This document shows, one piece after another, positions 1-8,133 of a DNA stretch of 64,000 bases. Origin of the DNA: Ramlibacter aurantiacus (lineage in GTDB: Bacteria > Pseudomonadota > Gammaproteobacteria > Burkholderiales > Burkholderiaceae_C); assembly GCF_016722895.1 (NCBI RefSeq), contig NZ_JAEQNA010000006.1, positions 1-64,000 on the forward strand, written 5' to 3'. Numbering within the stretch: the stretch's first letter is position 1; each line of letters begins with the position of its first letter. The notes beneath the pieces are model-generated. The model saw only the letters and a program-made list of their open reading frames with translations. It had not been told where the DNA came from and searched no databases. Position numbers and translations under genes: made by a program.

Positions 1-323
1 CCGGACCTCGACAGCTTCGAGGAACCTCGGTAACCTCAGTCGCAGGCAACCGGGGGTGCATCACCGGAGAGGTGACGGCGAGAGCCTCGATCGGCAGACC
101 TACACCCGAAAATTGGGAAGCTCAGGTCCTGCCATTGAACGACGCCCGCGTTCAGCGCGGCATTCTACTGTCAACCCTGTGCCCGCCCGGCATGGGGGCG
201 CGTTCCATGTGCCGTTGGTTACGCGCCCCCAAGCACGGCCGGCGCGCCCGCCGCCACATCGCCGGCTCGAAACCCCGTATGGTGATGCGCCGGGCACGCC
301 GGGTGCCACCATCGTTGTCGTCG
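1..323. other. Leading region without a supported gene
   Basis: Open frames run through this stretch, but their translations are rich in Arg, Pro and His and match no family I know. They look like chance GC-rich frames. The antiporter gene could be extended upstream to about position 72, but the added residues are strongly basic and unlike the membrane protein that follows. I see no clear promoter or structured RNA here. Confidence 0.5.
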
Positions 324-1547
324 ATGCTGCTGTCGCTACCCCTGGAAAACCACATCCTGCAGTTCACCCTGCTGGTGACCGCCGCCCTGCTGGTGCAGAT
401 CACGGTGGAGCGCGTGAAGCTGCCTGGCCTCATCGGCCTGCTGTTGATCGGGATCGCGATCGGGCCAGGTGCGCTCCACGTGCTGCCGCGCGAGCCGGTG
501 GCCGAACTGATGGGGGAGATCGGCCTCGTCTACATCATGTTTCTCGCCGGCATCGAGATCAAGCTCTCGGTGCTGCGGGAGCACCGGCGCGAGGTGGCCG
601 GCTTCGGGGCCTGCAGTTTCGCCCTGACCTTCGCGGCCACGCTCGCAGCTGCCTGGCTGCTCGATTTCTCCTGGCAGGGCGCGCTGCTGCTGGCGACCGC
701 CTTGTCCTCGCACACGCTGGTCGCCTACCCGGTGGTCAAGCAGTTGGGGCTGCTGCAGCGCCAGCCCGTCGTCACCGCCGTGGGCGGAACCCTGCTGACG
801 GACACGCTGGCGCTGGTGGCCCTGGCGATCCTGGTGCAGACCGCGTCCGGGGGAGAGGGCGGGGCCTGGGCCTGGCTGCGGCCGCTGGTGCTGCTGGCGG
901 TGCTGGTGGCGGTCTCCGCGTTGACGGTGCCCTGGCTCGCGCGTCGGCTGTTCGCCAGCGAGAGGATCGCCCGCGCCGAGAAGGCACTGTTCGTGCTGGT
1001 GGTGCTGCTGGTGCTGGCATCCGCCGCGCGCGTCATCGGCACGGAGTCGATCCTCGGCGCGTTCCTGGCGGGCCTGTGCCTGAACCCGTCGATACGGGGA
1101 CGCCACGAGTTGCATGAGCACCTGGGCTTCGTCGGGCGCATGGTGTTCATTCCGTTCTTCTTCATCGACACCGGGATGCGCATCGAACTGGCCGTGCTGC
1201 TGCAGCCGCAGGTCTGGACGATGGCCGGCGCGATGCTGGCCGCGGTCCTGCTGGCCAAGTCGGCTGCTGCCTGGGCGGCCGGAGCCTGGTGGGGCTACGG
1301 GCGCAACGACCGCCTGCTGATGATCGGCTTGACGACGCCGCAGGCGGCGGCCACCCTCGCCGTGACGGTCACCGCGAACAGCGTGGGCGCCCTCGACGCC
1401 GTGGTGGTGGATGCCGTGGTGGTGGTGATCCTGCTCACCTGCCTGTTCGGACCGCTGCTGGCGCGGTACGCGGGTCACAGGGTGGTGCAGACCAGGGAGC
1501 CGGCGCCGCAGTCCCCGGTCAAGGAGCCGCAGGAAGAGATGGGTTAG
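324..1547 (+). CDS. Cation/proton antiporter, CPA2 (KefB/NapA-like) membrane domain
   Basis: This is a predicted inner-membrane sodium or potassium/proton antiporter of 407 residues. The protein is almost entirely hydrophobic helices. It carries typical CPA2 stretches: an early segment with LIGIAIGPGAL, then IMFLAGIEIKL, and a late segment rich in Val around TPQAAATLAVTVTAN. The start at the ATG at 324 gives MLLSLPLENHILQ, directly before the first membrane helix; upstream in-frame starts would add about 84 basic residues that do not fit. The C-terminus ends soon after the last helix, so the TrkA-N/RCK nucleotide-binding domain of KefB/KefC is absent. The gene stands alone before a small DUF2945 gene. 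Ion specificity cannot be read from sequence. Confidence 0.85.
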   Translation: MLLSLPLENHILQFTLLVTAALLVQITVERVKLPGLIGLLLIGIAIGPGALHVLPREPVAELMGEIGLVYIMFLAGIEIKLSVLREHRREVAGFGACSFALTFAATLAAAWLLDFSWQGALLLATALSSHTLVAYPVVKQLGLLQRQPVVTAVGGTLLTDTLALVALAILVQTASGGEGGAWAWLRPLVLLAVLVAVSALTVPWLARRLFASERIARAEKALFVLVVLLVLASAARVIGTESILGAFLAGLCLNPSIRGRHELHEHLGFVGRMVFIPFFFIDTGMRIELAVLLQPQVWTMAGAMLAAVLLAKSAAAWAAGAWWGYGRNDRLLMIGLTTPQAAATLAVTVTANSVGALDAVVVDAVVVVILLTCLFGPLLARYAGHRVVQTREPAPQSPVKEPQEEMG

Positions 1548-1650
1548 GGCCCTGTTCACACGGTGGTCATGCCCTGACCGGTGGGTTCGGCTCGGAACCC
1601 GCGGGCGCGCCACCGGTCTACCGGTGCTCGCTTCAACGAAAGGACTGCGA

Positions 1651-1866
1651 ATGCCTGATCCATTCAAGCCCGGCGACAAGGTCGGCTGGAACACGTCCCA
1701 GGGCCGCACGAGCGGCACGGTGAAGAAGAAGCTGACCCAGCCCACCGACATCAAGGGTCACCACGTCGCCGCCTCGCCCGACAACCCCGAGTACCTGGTG
1801 CAGAGCGACAAGACCGGCGCGCAGGCCGCGCACAAGCCGGGGGCCCTGCGCAAGCGCAAGGGTTGA
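1651..1866 (+). CDS. DUF2945 / HVA1 TUDOR-like small protein
   Basis: A basic protein of 71 residues matching the DUF2945 (hypervirulence-associated TUDOR-like) family. It has an FKPGDKVGWNTSQGRTSGTV start, a KLTQPTDIKGHHVAAS core and the usual PEYLVQSDKTG...AAHKPGAL end, so it is full length for the family. The ATG at 1651 is preceded by AAAGGA at a suitable distance; an earlier in-frame TTG would add nine unusual residues. Function is unknown. The fold suggests a small beta-barrel that may bind nucleic acid or protein. It lies between the antiporter and a convergent LysR gene. Confidence 0.85.
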   Translation: MPDPFKPGDKVGWNTSQGRTSGTVKKKLTQPTDIKGHHVAASPDNPEYLVQSDKTGAQAAHKPGALRKRKG

Positions 1867-1883
1867 GCGGGGCCACGACCGAT

Positions 1884-1903
1884 CAGGCACGGCGCCGTGC
1901 CTG
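1884..1903. repeat. Perfect 20-bp palindrome between convergent genes
   Basis: CAGGCACGGC is followed immediately by its reverse complement, giving a perfect dyad 18 bp after the DUF2945 stop and 80 bp before the end of the convergent LysR gene. No T-run follows on either strand, so it is not a standard intrinsic terminator, although a hairpin between converging genes could still help end transcription. Confidence 0.5.
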
Positions 1904-1982
1904 GAGCAGCCTGTCTCACCTTCCACGCGCCTGCAGGACATCCGATGCAACGCTGGCCCGGCGGCGCCGGCGTCCACCTGCC

Positions 1983-2912
1983 TCATGCCGCTTCCCCCTG
2001 ATCGCCCTTGCGCCTGTACATCCGCGCGATCTCCCCCCGCAGCCAGCCGTGCCCGACGTCATGCTGGGACCGCCGGTGCCAGAAGTGCCGCACATGCACC
2101 GGCTCCACGTCGTACGGCACCGCGAACACCTTCAGTTTCAGCGCCCTCCGATATGTCTCGGCCACGCTCCTGGGCACCACGGCCAATTGGGGGCCGCTGG
2201 CCACCACCAAGGGCATGACCAGGAAATGCTTCAGCTCCATGGCGACGCGGCGCTGGTGGAAGTCCGCGCCCATGGCTGCCTGCATGCGCGTCTCCCACAG
2301 GAGTTCCGAGTTGGCCACCTGGGGCGTCGCCAGGAACTGGGCGCGGCTCAGGCTGCGCCTGATCGTGGGATGGTGCTGACCCACGACGCACACCATGTCT
2401 TCGTCGAACAGGAATTGCTGCACCAGGTCCGGCTGTCCCATGGGCAGTTCGCCGAAGGCGATGTCGGCGGCGCCGGAGGCCAGTTCGCTCGCGTAGCGAT
2501 TACGGTCGGTCTGGCGGCAGACGATGCGCAGGTTCGGAGCCACCCGCGCCAGGTGGGCGATCAGGCGCGGCATCAGGATCAGTTCGCCCACGTCCATGAT
2601 CAGGAAGGTGAACCGGCGGGTGGACTGCGCCGGCACGAAGCTGCGGTACTCGTCGAGAGCGCCCTGCAGGGACGCGAGGGTCGACGTGACCGTGGGCAGG
2701 ATGGCGCTGGCCATGGGCGTGGGCTTGAGGCCCGCGGCCGTGCGCACGAAGAGGGGATCGCCGCAATAGGCGCGCAGGCGCTTGACCGCCTTGCTGGCCG
2801 CCGGTTGCGAAAGCCCCAGCCGCTCGCCCGCGCGTGAGATGCCGCCTTCGCGCATGACGGCCTCGAACAGGCGCAAAAGGTTGAGGTCTAGCTGCTGGAT
2901 GCTCTGCGGCAT
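1983..2912 (-). CDS. LysR-family transcriptional regulator
   Basis: A 309-residue LysR-type regulator. The N-terminal winged helix-turn-helix is clear at about residues 8-65 (LDLNLLRLFEAVMREGGISR, then LSQPAASKAVKRLR). The C-terminal part is a periplasmic-binding-like effector domain. The start at 2912 begins MPQSIQQLDLN and follows an AGGAGA ribosome site; a longer frame to 2993 adds residues with no family counterpart. The gene is divergent from a Bug receptor and a Rieske oxygenase across 104 bp holding a palindrome at 2948-2963, so it probably controls those genes in response to an aromatic or carboxylate effector. That target is inferred from position only. Confidence 0.9.
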   Translation of the reverse strand: MPQSIQQLDLNLLRLFEAVMREGGISRAGERLGLSQPAASKAVKRLRAYCGDPLFVRTAAGLKPTPMASAILPTVTSTLASLQGALDEYRSFVPAQSTRRFTFLIMDVGELILMPRLIAHLARVAPNLRIVCRQTDRNRYASELASGAADIAFGELPMGQPDLVQQFLFDEDMVCVVGQHHPTIRRSLSRAQFLATPQVANSELLWETRMQAAMGADFHQRRVAMELKHFLVMPLVVASGPQLAVVPRSVAETYRRALKLKVFAVPYDVEPVHVRHFWHRRSQHDVGHGWLRGEIARMYRRKGDQGEAA

Positions 2913-2947
2913 GCATTCTCCTGCGGCATGTTGAAGCCCGCGGATTA

Positions 2948-2963
2948 TGCATTTGCCAATGCA
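2948..2963. promoter_or_regulatory. Candidate LysR operator (palindrome)
   Basis: TGCATT-TGCC-AATGCA is a perfect 6-bp inverted repeat with a 4-bp spacer. It lies between the divergent LysR gene (start 2912) and the Bug receptor gene (start 3017), where LysR regulators commonly bind. A TTATGCATTTGCCAATGCAC context makes this the most AT-rich part of the intergenic region. Confidence 0.55.
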
Positions 2964-3016
2964 CAGGGGCGTTCCTAAGCTACGACCGCACATCGATCAC
3001 ACCAAGGAGACAAGAC

Positions 3017-3997
3017 GTGAACTTCACTCGACGGCAGTTCGCCGCCACGGCCTGCGCCGCGCTGGCCAGTCCTCATGCCTTCAGTGCCGACTATCCCAGC
3101 AAGACGAGCCGCATCGTCGTGCCGCTGGGTCCCGGCAATCCGATGGATACGCTGGGCCGTGCGCTGGCCACCAGCCTGGGGGAGACGCTGGGCCAGCCCT
3201 TCGTGGTGGAGAACCGCCCCGGTGCCGCCGGGCAGATCGCGAGCGAAGGCATTGCGAAGGCGGTGGGCGACCCGCACCAACTGCTGATGGGAAGCCTGGG
3301 CATCATGGGTATCTCGCCCTTCCTGTATCCCAACCTGCCTTACGACGTGAAGCGCGACTTCACCCCGGTCGCACTGTGCGCCGCCGTGCCTTATGCGCTG
3401 GTGATCAATCCACGTGTGGTGCCGGTGAACACGGTGGCGGAATTCCTGCAGTGGGCGCGCAGCCAGAAGACGCCGACGCCCTATGCCAGCGTGGGCAGCG
3501 GCTCGGTGTCGCATGTATGCACCGTGGCCCTCACCAACGCGGCTGGCATCTCGCTGACCCAGGTGGCGTATCGGCAGCCCTCGCAGATCGTCACCGACAT
3601 GGTCAAGGGCGACATGCCGATGATCATCGACACACCCAGTCCGTACCTGCCCTTTGCGGCCGACGGTCGGCTGCGCATCCTGGCCGTCACCTCGCCCAGG
3701 CGCATGAGCATTCTTCCGAACGTGCCGACGATGGCCGAAGCCGGGGTGGCCGGCTACGACGTGGTCAGCTGGTTCGGCCTGTATGCGCCGAGAGACCTGC
3801 CGCCCGCGTCGGTCGACACCCTGCGCACGCACGTCGCGCGGGCGCTGCGTTCGCCGAAGCTGCGCGAGCAGTTCCTGCCGCAGGGGCTGGAGATCACCCC
3901 CGACGGGGCGGCCGACTTCGCCGCCTTCAACGAACGTGAACGCACTCGCTGGCAGGCCTTCATCCAACGCAACGAAGTCAAGCTGGACAAGATGTGA
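3017..3997 (+). CDS. Bug/TctC-family periplasmic solute receptor
   Basis: A 326-residue protein of the Bug (TctC-like, tripartite tricarboxylate transporter) receptor family. It is expected to bind a carboxylated solute in the periplasm. It starts with a twin-Arg-like signal (MNFTRRQFAATACAALASP) cleaved after about FSA. Family landmarks are the IVVPLGPGNPMDTLGRAL first loop, VVENRPGAAGQIASEGIAKA, LPYDVKRDFTPVALC and the late PTMAEAGVAGYDVVSWFGLY. No tctA/tctB membrane genes lie beside it, which is common for Bug proteins in Burkholderiales. An AAGGAGA site precedes the ATG. Its stop codon overlaps the ATG of the Rieske oxygenase by one base (TGATG), so the two are co-transcribed and the ligand may be the oxygenase substrate. 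Confidence 0.92.
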   Translation: MNFTRRQFAATACAALASPHAFSADYPSKTSRIVVPLGPGNPMDTLGRALATSLGETLGQPFVVENRPGAAGQIASEGIAKAVGDPHQLLMGSLGIMGISPFLYPNLPYDVKRDFTPVALCAAVPYALVINPRVVPVNTVAEFLQWARSQKTPTPYASVGSGSVSHVCTVALTNAAGISLTQVAYRQPSQIVTDMVKGDMPMIIDTPSPYLPFAADGRLRILAVTSPRRMSILPNVPTMAEAGVAGYDVVSWFGLYAPRDLPPASVDTLRTHVARALRSPKLREQFLPQGLEITPDGAADFAAFNERERTRWQAFIQRNEVKLDKM

Positions 3998-5070
3998 TGA
4001 CTGCTTCGAACGCCGCAAGCACGGCTGCTGCTCCCTGGCTGCTGAATGCCTGGTACGTGGCGGCCTGGTCCAGCGAACTCGGCGAGCAGCCGCTGGGCCG
4101 CACCCTGCTGGACCGGCCCGTCGTGTTCTGGCGCCGGCCCGAAGGTGGCGTCGCCGCCATCGGCGGTCGCTGCCCGCACCGCTTCGCGCCGCTGGCCGCC
4201 GGCAAGCAGGTGGGCGACTCCATCGAGTGTCCCTACCACGGGCTGCGCTTCGATGCCTCGGGCGCCTGCTCGTTCAACCCGCACGGGGAGGGCGCCATCC
4301 CGCGGGCGGCCCGTGTACCGGCCTACCCGGTGCTGGAGCGCCACCGCCTCGTCTGGTTCTGGCCGGGCGATCCGCAGCGGGCCGACCCGGCGCTGGTTCC
4401 CGAACTGCCGCACCTCGACCGCGACGACCTGGGGCATGTCACCGGCACCATGGGCGTGGACGCGCATTACGAGCTCTACGTCGACAACCTGATGGACCTC
4501 ACGCATGCGCAGTTCGTGCATGGCGAGTTCGTGGGGTCGGGCGCGTTCTCGTCGGCCGAGCAGTCGGTCGAGCAGGAAGGCGCGCGAATCGTCAACCGCA
4601 TCGCCATTGCGGCCAGCGACGTGCCGCCCATGTACCGGGCGCACCTGCCGGCCGATGTGGAGCACGTCTACTACTGGATGGATTCGTTCTGGCACCCGCC
4701 CTCCATCGTCACTAACTGGGTCGGCGTCACCGTGCCGGGCCGCTCGCGCGAGGCGGGCTTGTACAGCCACGGCACCCACATCGTCACGCCGGCCAGCCGG
4801 CATGCATCGCATTACTTTTTCGGCAACTCGCGCAACCTGCAGGTGGGCGACGCAGAGGTCGATGCCAAGTTCCGCGAGTGGCAGCGGGTGGGCTTCGGCC
4901 TCCAGGACAAACCCATCATCGAGGCCTGCGCGCGGCTGATGGGGGACGTGGTGGATCCGCTGTCGCTGAGGGCGGTGCTGCTGCCCAGCGACGCCGCGGC
5001 CGTCCGCGTGCGGCGCACGCTGGCGCGGCTGCGGCAGGAGGAGGCTTCATCCGCAGCTTTGTCGCCGTAG
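3997..5070 (+). CDS. Rieske non-heme iron oxygenase, VanA-like
   Basis: The oxygenase component of an aromatic-ring or O-demethylating monooxygenase, 357 residues. The Rieske [2Fe-2S] ligands are visible as CPHRFAPLAAG and CPYHGLRFD (about residues 59-83). The mononuclear iron site follows as NLMDLTHAQFVHGEF, the two-His motif with its bridging Asp seen in VanA and related enzymes. The ATG at 3997 shares a base with the preceding stop; a GTG three bases upstream is the only alternative. No reductase gene (VanB type) is adjacent, so electrons must come from a partner elsewhere. Position after a Bug receptor and divergent from a LysR gene suggests an aromatic carboxylate substrate, such as a methoxylated benzoate; this is inference. 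Confidence 0.9.
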   Translation: MTASNAASTAAAPWLLNAWYVAAWSSELGEQPLGRTLLDRPVVFWRRPEGGVAAIGGRCPHRFAPLAAGKQVGDSIECPYHGLRFDASGACSFNPHGEGAIPRAARVPAYPVLERHRLVWFWPGDPQRADPALVPELPHLDRDDLGHVTGTMGVDAHYELYVDNLMDLTHAQFVHGEFVGSGAFSSAEQSVEQEGARIVNRIAIAASDVPPMYRAHLPADVEHVYYWMDSFWHPPSIVTNWVGVTVPGRSREAGLYSHGTHIVTPASRHASHYFFGNSRNLQVGDAEVDAKFREWQRVGFGLQDKPIIEACARLMGDVVDPLSLRAVLLPSDAAAVRVRRTLARLRQEEASSAALSP

Positions 5071-5111
5071 CGCATCCGGACCAGCTCTGGCTGTATGTGG
5101 CGTCGCCGGCC

Positions 5112-5696
5112 TCAGGCCGAGCGCAGTGCGCCGTGCCGGAAGCAGTTCACCTCGTGGTCGTCGACCATGCCCACGGCCTGCATGAAGGCGTAGCAGATCG
5201 TCGAGCCGACGAACTTGAAGCCGCGCATCTGCAGGTCGCGGCTGATCCGGTCCGACTCGGGTGACTTGGCCGGCACGTCGCCGAGCTTGCCGATGCGGTG
5301 ATCGATCGGGCGCCCGTCCACGAAGCCCCAGATGTAGGCGTCGAACGAGCCGAACTCGCGTTGCACCTGCAGGAAGGCCCGGGCATTGGTGAGGGTGGAC
5401 TCGATCTTGCCCCGGTGCCTCACGATGGACGTGTCGGCCACCAGGCGCTGGACGTCGGCATCGTCGAAGCGCGCCACGGCTTGCGGGTCGAAGCCGCTGA
5501 ACGCCTGGCGGTAGCCCTCGCGCTTTTTCAGCACCGTTTCCCAGGACAGACCGGCCTGCGCCCCCTCGAGCGTCAACATCTCGAACAGTCGCTGGTCGTC
5601 GTGCACGGGCACGCCCCATTCGGCATCGTGGTAGGCCTGCAGCAGGGGACGGTCCGCGCACCAGGCGCAGCGCGCAAGCGAAGAGGGGGTGGTCAT
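5112..5696 (-). CDS. tag: DNA-3-methyladenine glycosylase I
   Basis: Base-excision repair enzyme that removes 3-methyladenine from alkylated DNA; 194 residues, close to the usual 187-195. The structural zinc ligands of the family are present: an N-terminal Cys in RCAWCADRP, His in AYHDAEWGVPVHDD, and the C-terminal DDHEVNCFRH. The catalytic-pocket segment LEGAQAGLSWETVLKKREGY and the RISRDLQMRGFKFVGSTICY segment are also intact. The start at 5696 begins MTTPSSLARC; the long upstream extension of the frame has no homology. It converges with the preceding Rieske gene. Confidence 0.93.
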   Translation of the reverse strand: MTTPSSLARCAWCADRPLLQAYHDAEWGVPVHDDQRLFEMLTLEGAQAGLSWETVLKKREGYRQAFSGFDPQAVARFDDADVQRLVADTSIVRHRGKIESTLTNARAFLQVQREFGSFDAYIWGFVDGRPIDHRIGKLGDVPAKSPESDRISRDLQMRGFKFVGSTICYAFMQAVGMVDDHEVNCFRHGALRSA

Positions 5697-5883
5697 GTGC
5701 AGATGGGCGAGTGCGGCGCCGCAGCGTACCAGGGCCGCAGTGGGGCCAAGGCCGGGGGCCCTCGGCCAAGGGCGGCGGCGATCCGTCCGCACGGGGTGCA
5801 GGGTTCGACAGGCCTTTGCCTGAAGGTGGGCAGGCATCCCGCGCCCGCGAAACTCCACCCGCCGCAGCGCACTCCAAGCTCGC

Positions 5884-6372
5884 ATGAAACGCCTGGCCCC
5901 CATCGTTGCCGCGCTGGTCCTCTCGGCCTGCGCAAGTCCGTTCGCCCAGATCGATCGCGGCATGTCGCGCGAGGCCGTCTTTGCGCAGATCGGCCAGCCG
6001 ACCCGGGTGGTGCCGCTGCCTGGCGGTGCCCAGCGACTGCAGTACTCGCGGCAGCCTGCCGGCCAATACGCCTGGATGGTCGACCTCGACGCCACCGGCC
6101 GGGTGGCCGGCGTGCGCCAGGTGCTCAACGAACTCGACTTCAGCCGCATCGTGCCGGGCGTATGGACGCGGGCCGACGTGGAGCGGGAGTTCGGCCCGCC
6201 TGCGCGCATCGATGGCGTCTCCCGCTGGAATGGGCCGCTGATGACCTACCGCTGGCGCGACCGGCAAGGGGCGGACATGTTCTATTGGGTCTACCTGGAC
6301 CCGCAGGGCGTGGTGCGGCGGGCCCATCCCGGCATGGAGTTCCGCGACCGGTTCTTCGACTTCTGGTCCTGA
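5884..6372 (+). CDS. Putative outer-membrane lipoprotein, BamE/SmpA-like
   Basis: A 162-residue predicted lipoprotein. The signal peptide MKRLAPIVAALVLSAC ends in a lipobox (LSAC) with the acylated Cys at residue 16. The mature part has two similar halves (IDRGMSREAVFAQIGQPTRV and VWTRADVEREFGPPARID), the repeat pattern of SmpA/BamE-type folds in which a short helix precedes a G-P turn. The YWVYLDPQGVV segment is typical of Burkholderiales hypothetical proteins of this type. It is divergent from tag and convergent with the fasciclin gene. No strong ribosome site precedes the ATG. Function is unknown; a role in envelope assembly is only suggested by the fold. Confidence 0.75.
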   Translation: MKRLAPIVAALVLSACASPFAQIDRGMSREAVFAQIGQPTRVVPLPGGAQRLQYSRQPAGQYAWMVDLDATGRVAGVRQVLNELDFSRIVPGVWTRADVEREFGPPARIDGVSRWNGPLMTYRWRDRQGADMFYWVYLDPQGVVRRAHPGMEFRDRFFDFWS

Positions 6373-6391
6373 CCGGCCGCGTGGGCCCGCA

Positions 6392-6895
6392 TCAAGGCCG
6401 CGGCAGGATCACGCGGTCGATGGCGTGGATGACACCGTTGGTGGCCAGCAAGTCCGTTTCAATGATGCGCGCGGTGCGGCCTCGCTGGTCGGTGATGGCC
6501 AGGGTGGGACTCACGGTGAAGGTCTGCCCCTGCACGGTGGTGATGGGCACGCCCACCGGAACCTGCGAGCTCAGCACGCGGCCAGGAACGACGTGGTAGG
6601 TCAGCACCTGCGTGAGCAGGGCACGGTCGGCCAGCAGTTGGTCCTTGGTCACACCCAGCTCGGACAGCAGCGCGGCGAACGCGGTGTTGGTCGGCGCGAA
6701 GACGGTGAATGGGCCGGGACCGGAAAGCGTGGGGCCTAGTCCCGCGGCCGACACGGCTTCGACCAGGATCGAGAAGCGCGAATCAGCCTGGGCCGACTCG
6801 ACCACATTCAGGTCGGGCCCATCGTTGCCGCCGCCGCAGGCAGCCAGGAAAGCGATCGAGGTGAGGGCGGCCAGACGCCGGATCCAGGCAAGCAT
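6392..6895 (-). CDS. Fasciclin (FAS1) domain lipoprotein
   Basis: A 167-residue surface protein with a lipoprotein signal (LTSIAFLAACGGG, Cys at about 20) and one FAS1 domain filling the rest. The two conserved FAS1 boxes are visible: FTVFAPTNTAFAAL and LTYHVVPGRVLSSQV, followed by the closing NGVIHAIDRVILP. FAS1 proteins usually act in adhesion or in binding PHA granules or matrix. The start at 6895 is fixed by an AAAAGGAG site eight bases upstream; a longer frame to 6928 would run through that site. It is transcribed alone. Confidence 0.9.
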   Translation of the reverse strand: MLAWIRRLAALTSIAFLAACGGGNDGPDLNVVESAQADSRFSILVEAVSAAGLGPTLSGPGPFTVFAPTNTAFAALLSELGVTKDQLLADRALLTQVLTYHVVPGRVLSSQVPVGVPITTVQGQTFTVSPTLAITDQRGRTARIIETDLLATNGVIHAIDRVILPRP

Positions 6896-7027
6896 GGAAA
6901 GCTCCTTTTCGAGAAATGTCCAGGACAAACCCTGGATGGTCCCAAGATTAGGAGCTTGAAGCGCCAGCTGTCAACCGGTTGTCTATGACAAAGTGTGATG
7001 CCGCTGTGCCGTGATCACTTTGCGACC

Positions 7028-7252
7028 TCAGGCCGGCATCTCGGACTTCGCAGGCGCCTCGACCGGTGGCGTGCCTTGCTGGATCAAGTCGCCGATCGCC
7101 TTGCGCAACTCCGGAGAGTCGCTGTGTCCGTGCACCGCCACCGCGTGCTGCACGGCGGCCTCGATCAGTTCGTTGCGGTCGTCCGCGGCAATGGCCACGG
7201 TGCAGTTCGATTCACTGGGGAACGCCCTGCAGTCGACGTATTGGCGTGACAT
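7028..7252 (-). CDS. DUF1059 family small protein
   Basis: A 74-residue protein matching DUF1059. It has the family opening MSRQYVDCRAFPSESNCTVA with two Cys, the central AAVQHAVAVHGH segment and SPELRKAIGDLIQQG at the end. A strong AGGAGGT site sits ahead of the ATG. Function is unknown. It is divergent from the LuxR-type gene at 7429, so both promoters lie in the 176-bp gap. Confidence 0.9.
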   Translation of the reverse strand: MSRQYVDCRAFPSESNCTVAIAADDRNELIEAAVQHAVAVHGHSDSPELRKAIGDLIQQGTPPVEAPAKSEMPA

Positions 7253-7428
7253 ACGAAACCTCCTGTGGGTGGTTGGGGAAGACGGCGGCCTCTGCAGCCG
7301 CGCGGCCCAGGCGCTGCCGCCGAGCTTCGTGGGACCGGTCGCTGCCTATACTGCTTTGGCACCGACCGATGTTGGCGCGGACGCCCGGAGCGCTCCATAC
7401 GCCGCATTGCGTACGGGCTGGAGGCGGC

Positions 7429-8019
7429 ATGAAGCACCTGACCCGGCATGACTATGCGTGTGCCCTCGACCTGCTTGCAGCTCTGGAGCGACAGGCGCTC
7501 GACGGCCGCACGTTCTTGCCGGCCGCGGTCGATGCCGTGCTGTCGTTCGTGCCCGCGCAAGCCTGCTTGGCCGACATCGATGCCTCGTCGGCCGAGGAAG
7601 GGCCGCGGGTGGCGCATGTGAGCCTGGCCCGCTGCACCGGCGGGTCGACGCTCTCCATTCGGCTGCGCCGTCCGCAGGGTTGCTTCAGTCCCCGCGACCG
7701 CGAGCGCCTCGCGCTGCTCCAGCCCCACCTGGCGTCGCTGTATCGACTGGCCGGCGGCCTCGCGGCCGGGCTCTCGCGCGCCGGTCCGGCTTCTCGGCAA
7801 CTGGCCCCCCTCGCCACCTATCCGCCCCTCACGCCGCGGGAAAGGGATGTCATGCAGTGGCTCGCGTGCGGCAAGACCGACGCGGACATCGCGGCATTGC
7901 TGGTGATCAGTCCGCGCACGGTGCACAAGCACCTCGAGCACATCTACGACAAGCTGGGCGTGGAAACCCGCACCGCCGCCGTCATGGCCGTGCAGCGGCG
8001 CGAGGACCGCCAGCGGTAG
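7429..8019 (+). CDS. LuxR-type transcriptional regulator
   Basis: A 196-residue regulator with a C-terminal LuxR/FixJ helix-turn-helix at about 135-190 (LTPRERDVMQWLACGKTDAD, then ISPRTVHKHLEHIYDKLGV). The N-terminal part is not a receiver domain: no phosphoacceptor Asp pattern is seen. It resembles the short sensor halves of stand-alone LuxR proteins. The ATG at 7429 follows GGAGG closely, while the frame extended upstream to 7066 gives an Arg/Cys-rich stretch overlapping the opposite DUF1059 gene. The signal it senses is unknown. Confidence 0.85.
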   Translation: MKHLTRHDYACALDLLAALERQALDGRTFLPAAVDAVLSFVPAQACLADIDASSAEEGPRVAHVSLARCTGGSTLSIRLRRPQGCFSPRDRERLALLQPHLASLYRLAGGLAAGLSRAGPASRQLAPLATYPPLTPRERDVMQWLACGKTDADIAALLVISPRTVHKHLEHIYDKLGVETRTAAVMAVQRREDRQR

Positions 8020-8133
8020 CCGAGGGCCCGGCGGCCCATGGCAGGCCACGAGGTCGAAGTCGGCAGTTATCATCGCGCCCGTCTCAGCGGGCCCCGGCCT
8101 GCGGCTCCTGAAACGAATACGAAGAAGCATCAC

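Noticed and set aside
1..323. Riboswitch or leader peptide before the antiporter
   Set aside because: GGTGCATCACCGGAGAGGTG suggested a hairpin, but no known riboswitch core could be matched.
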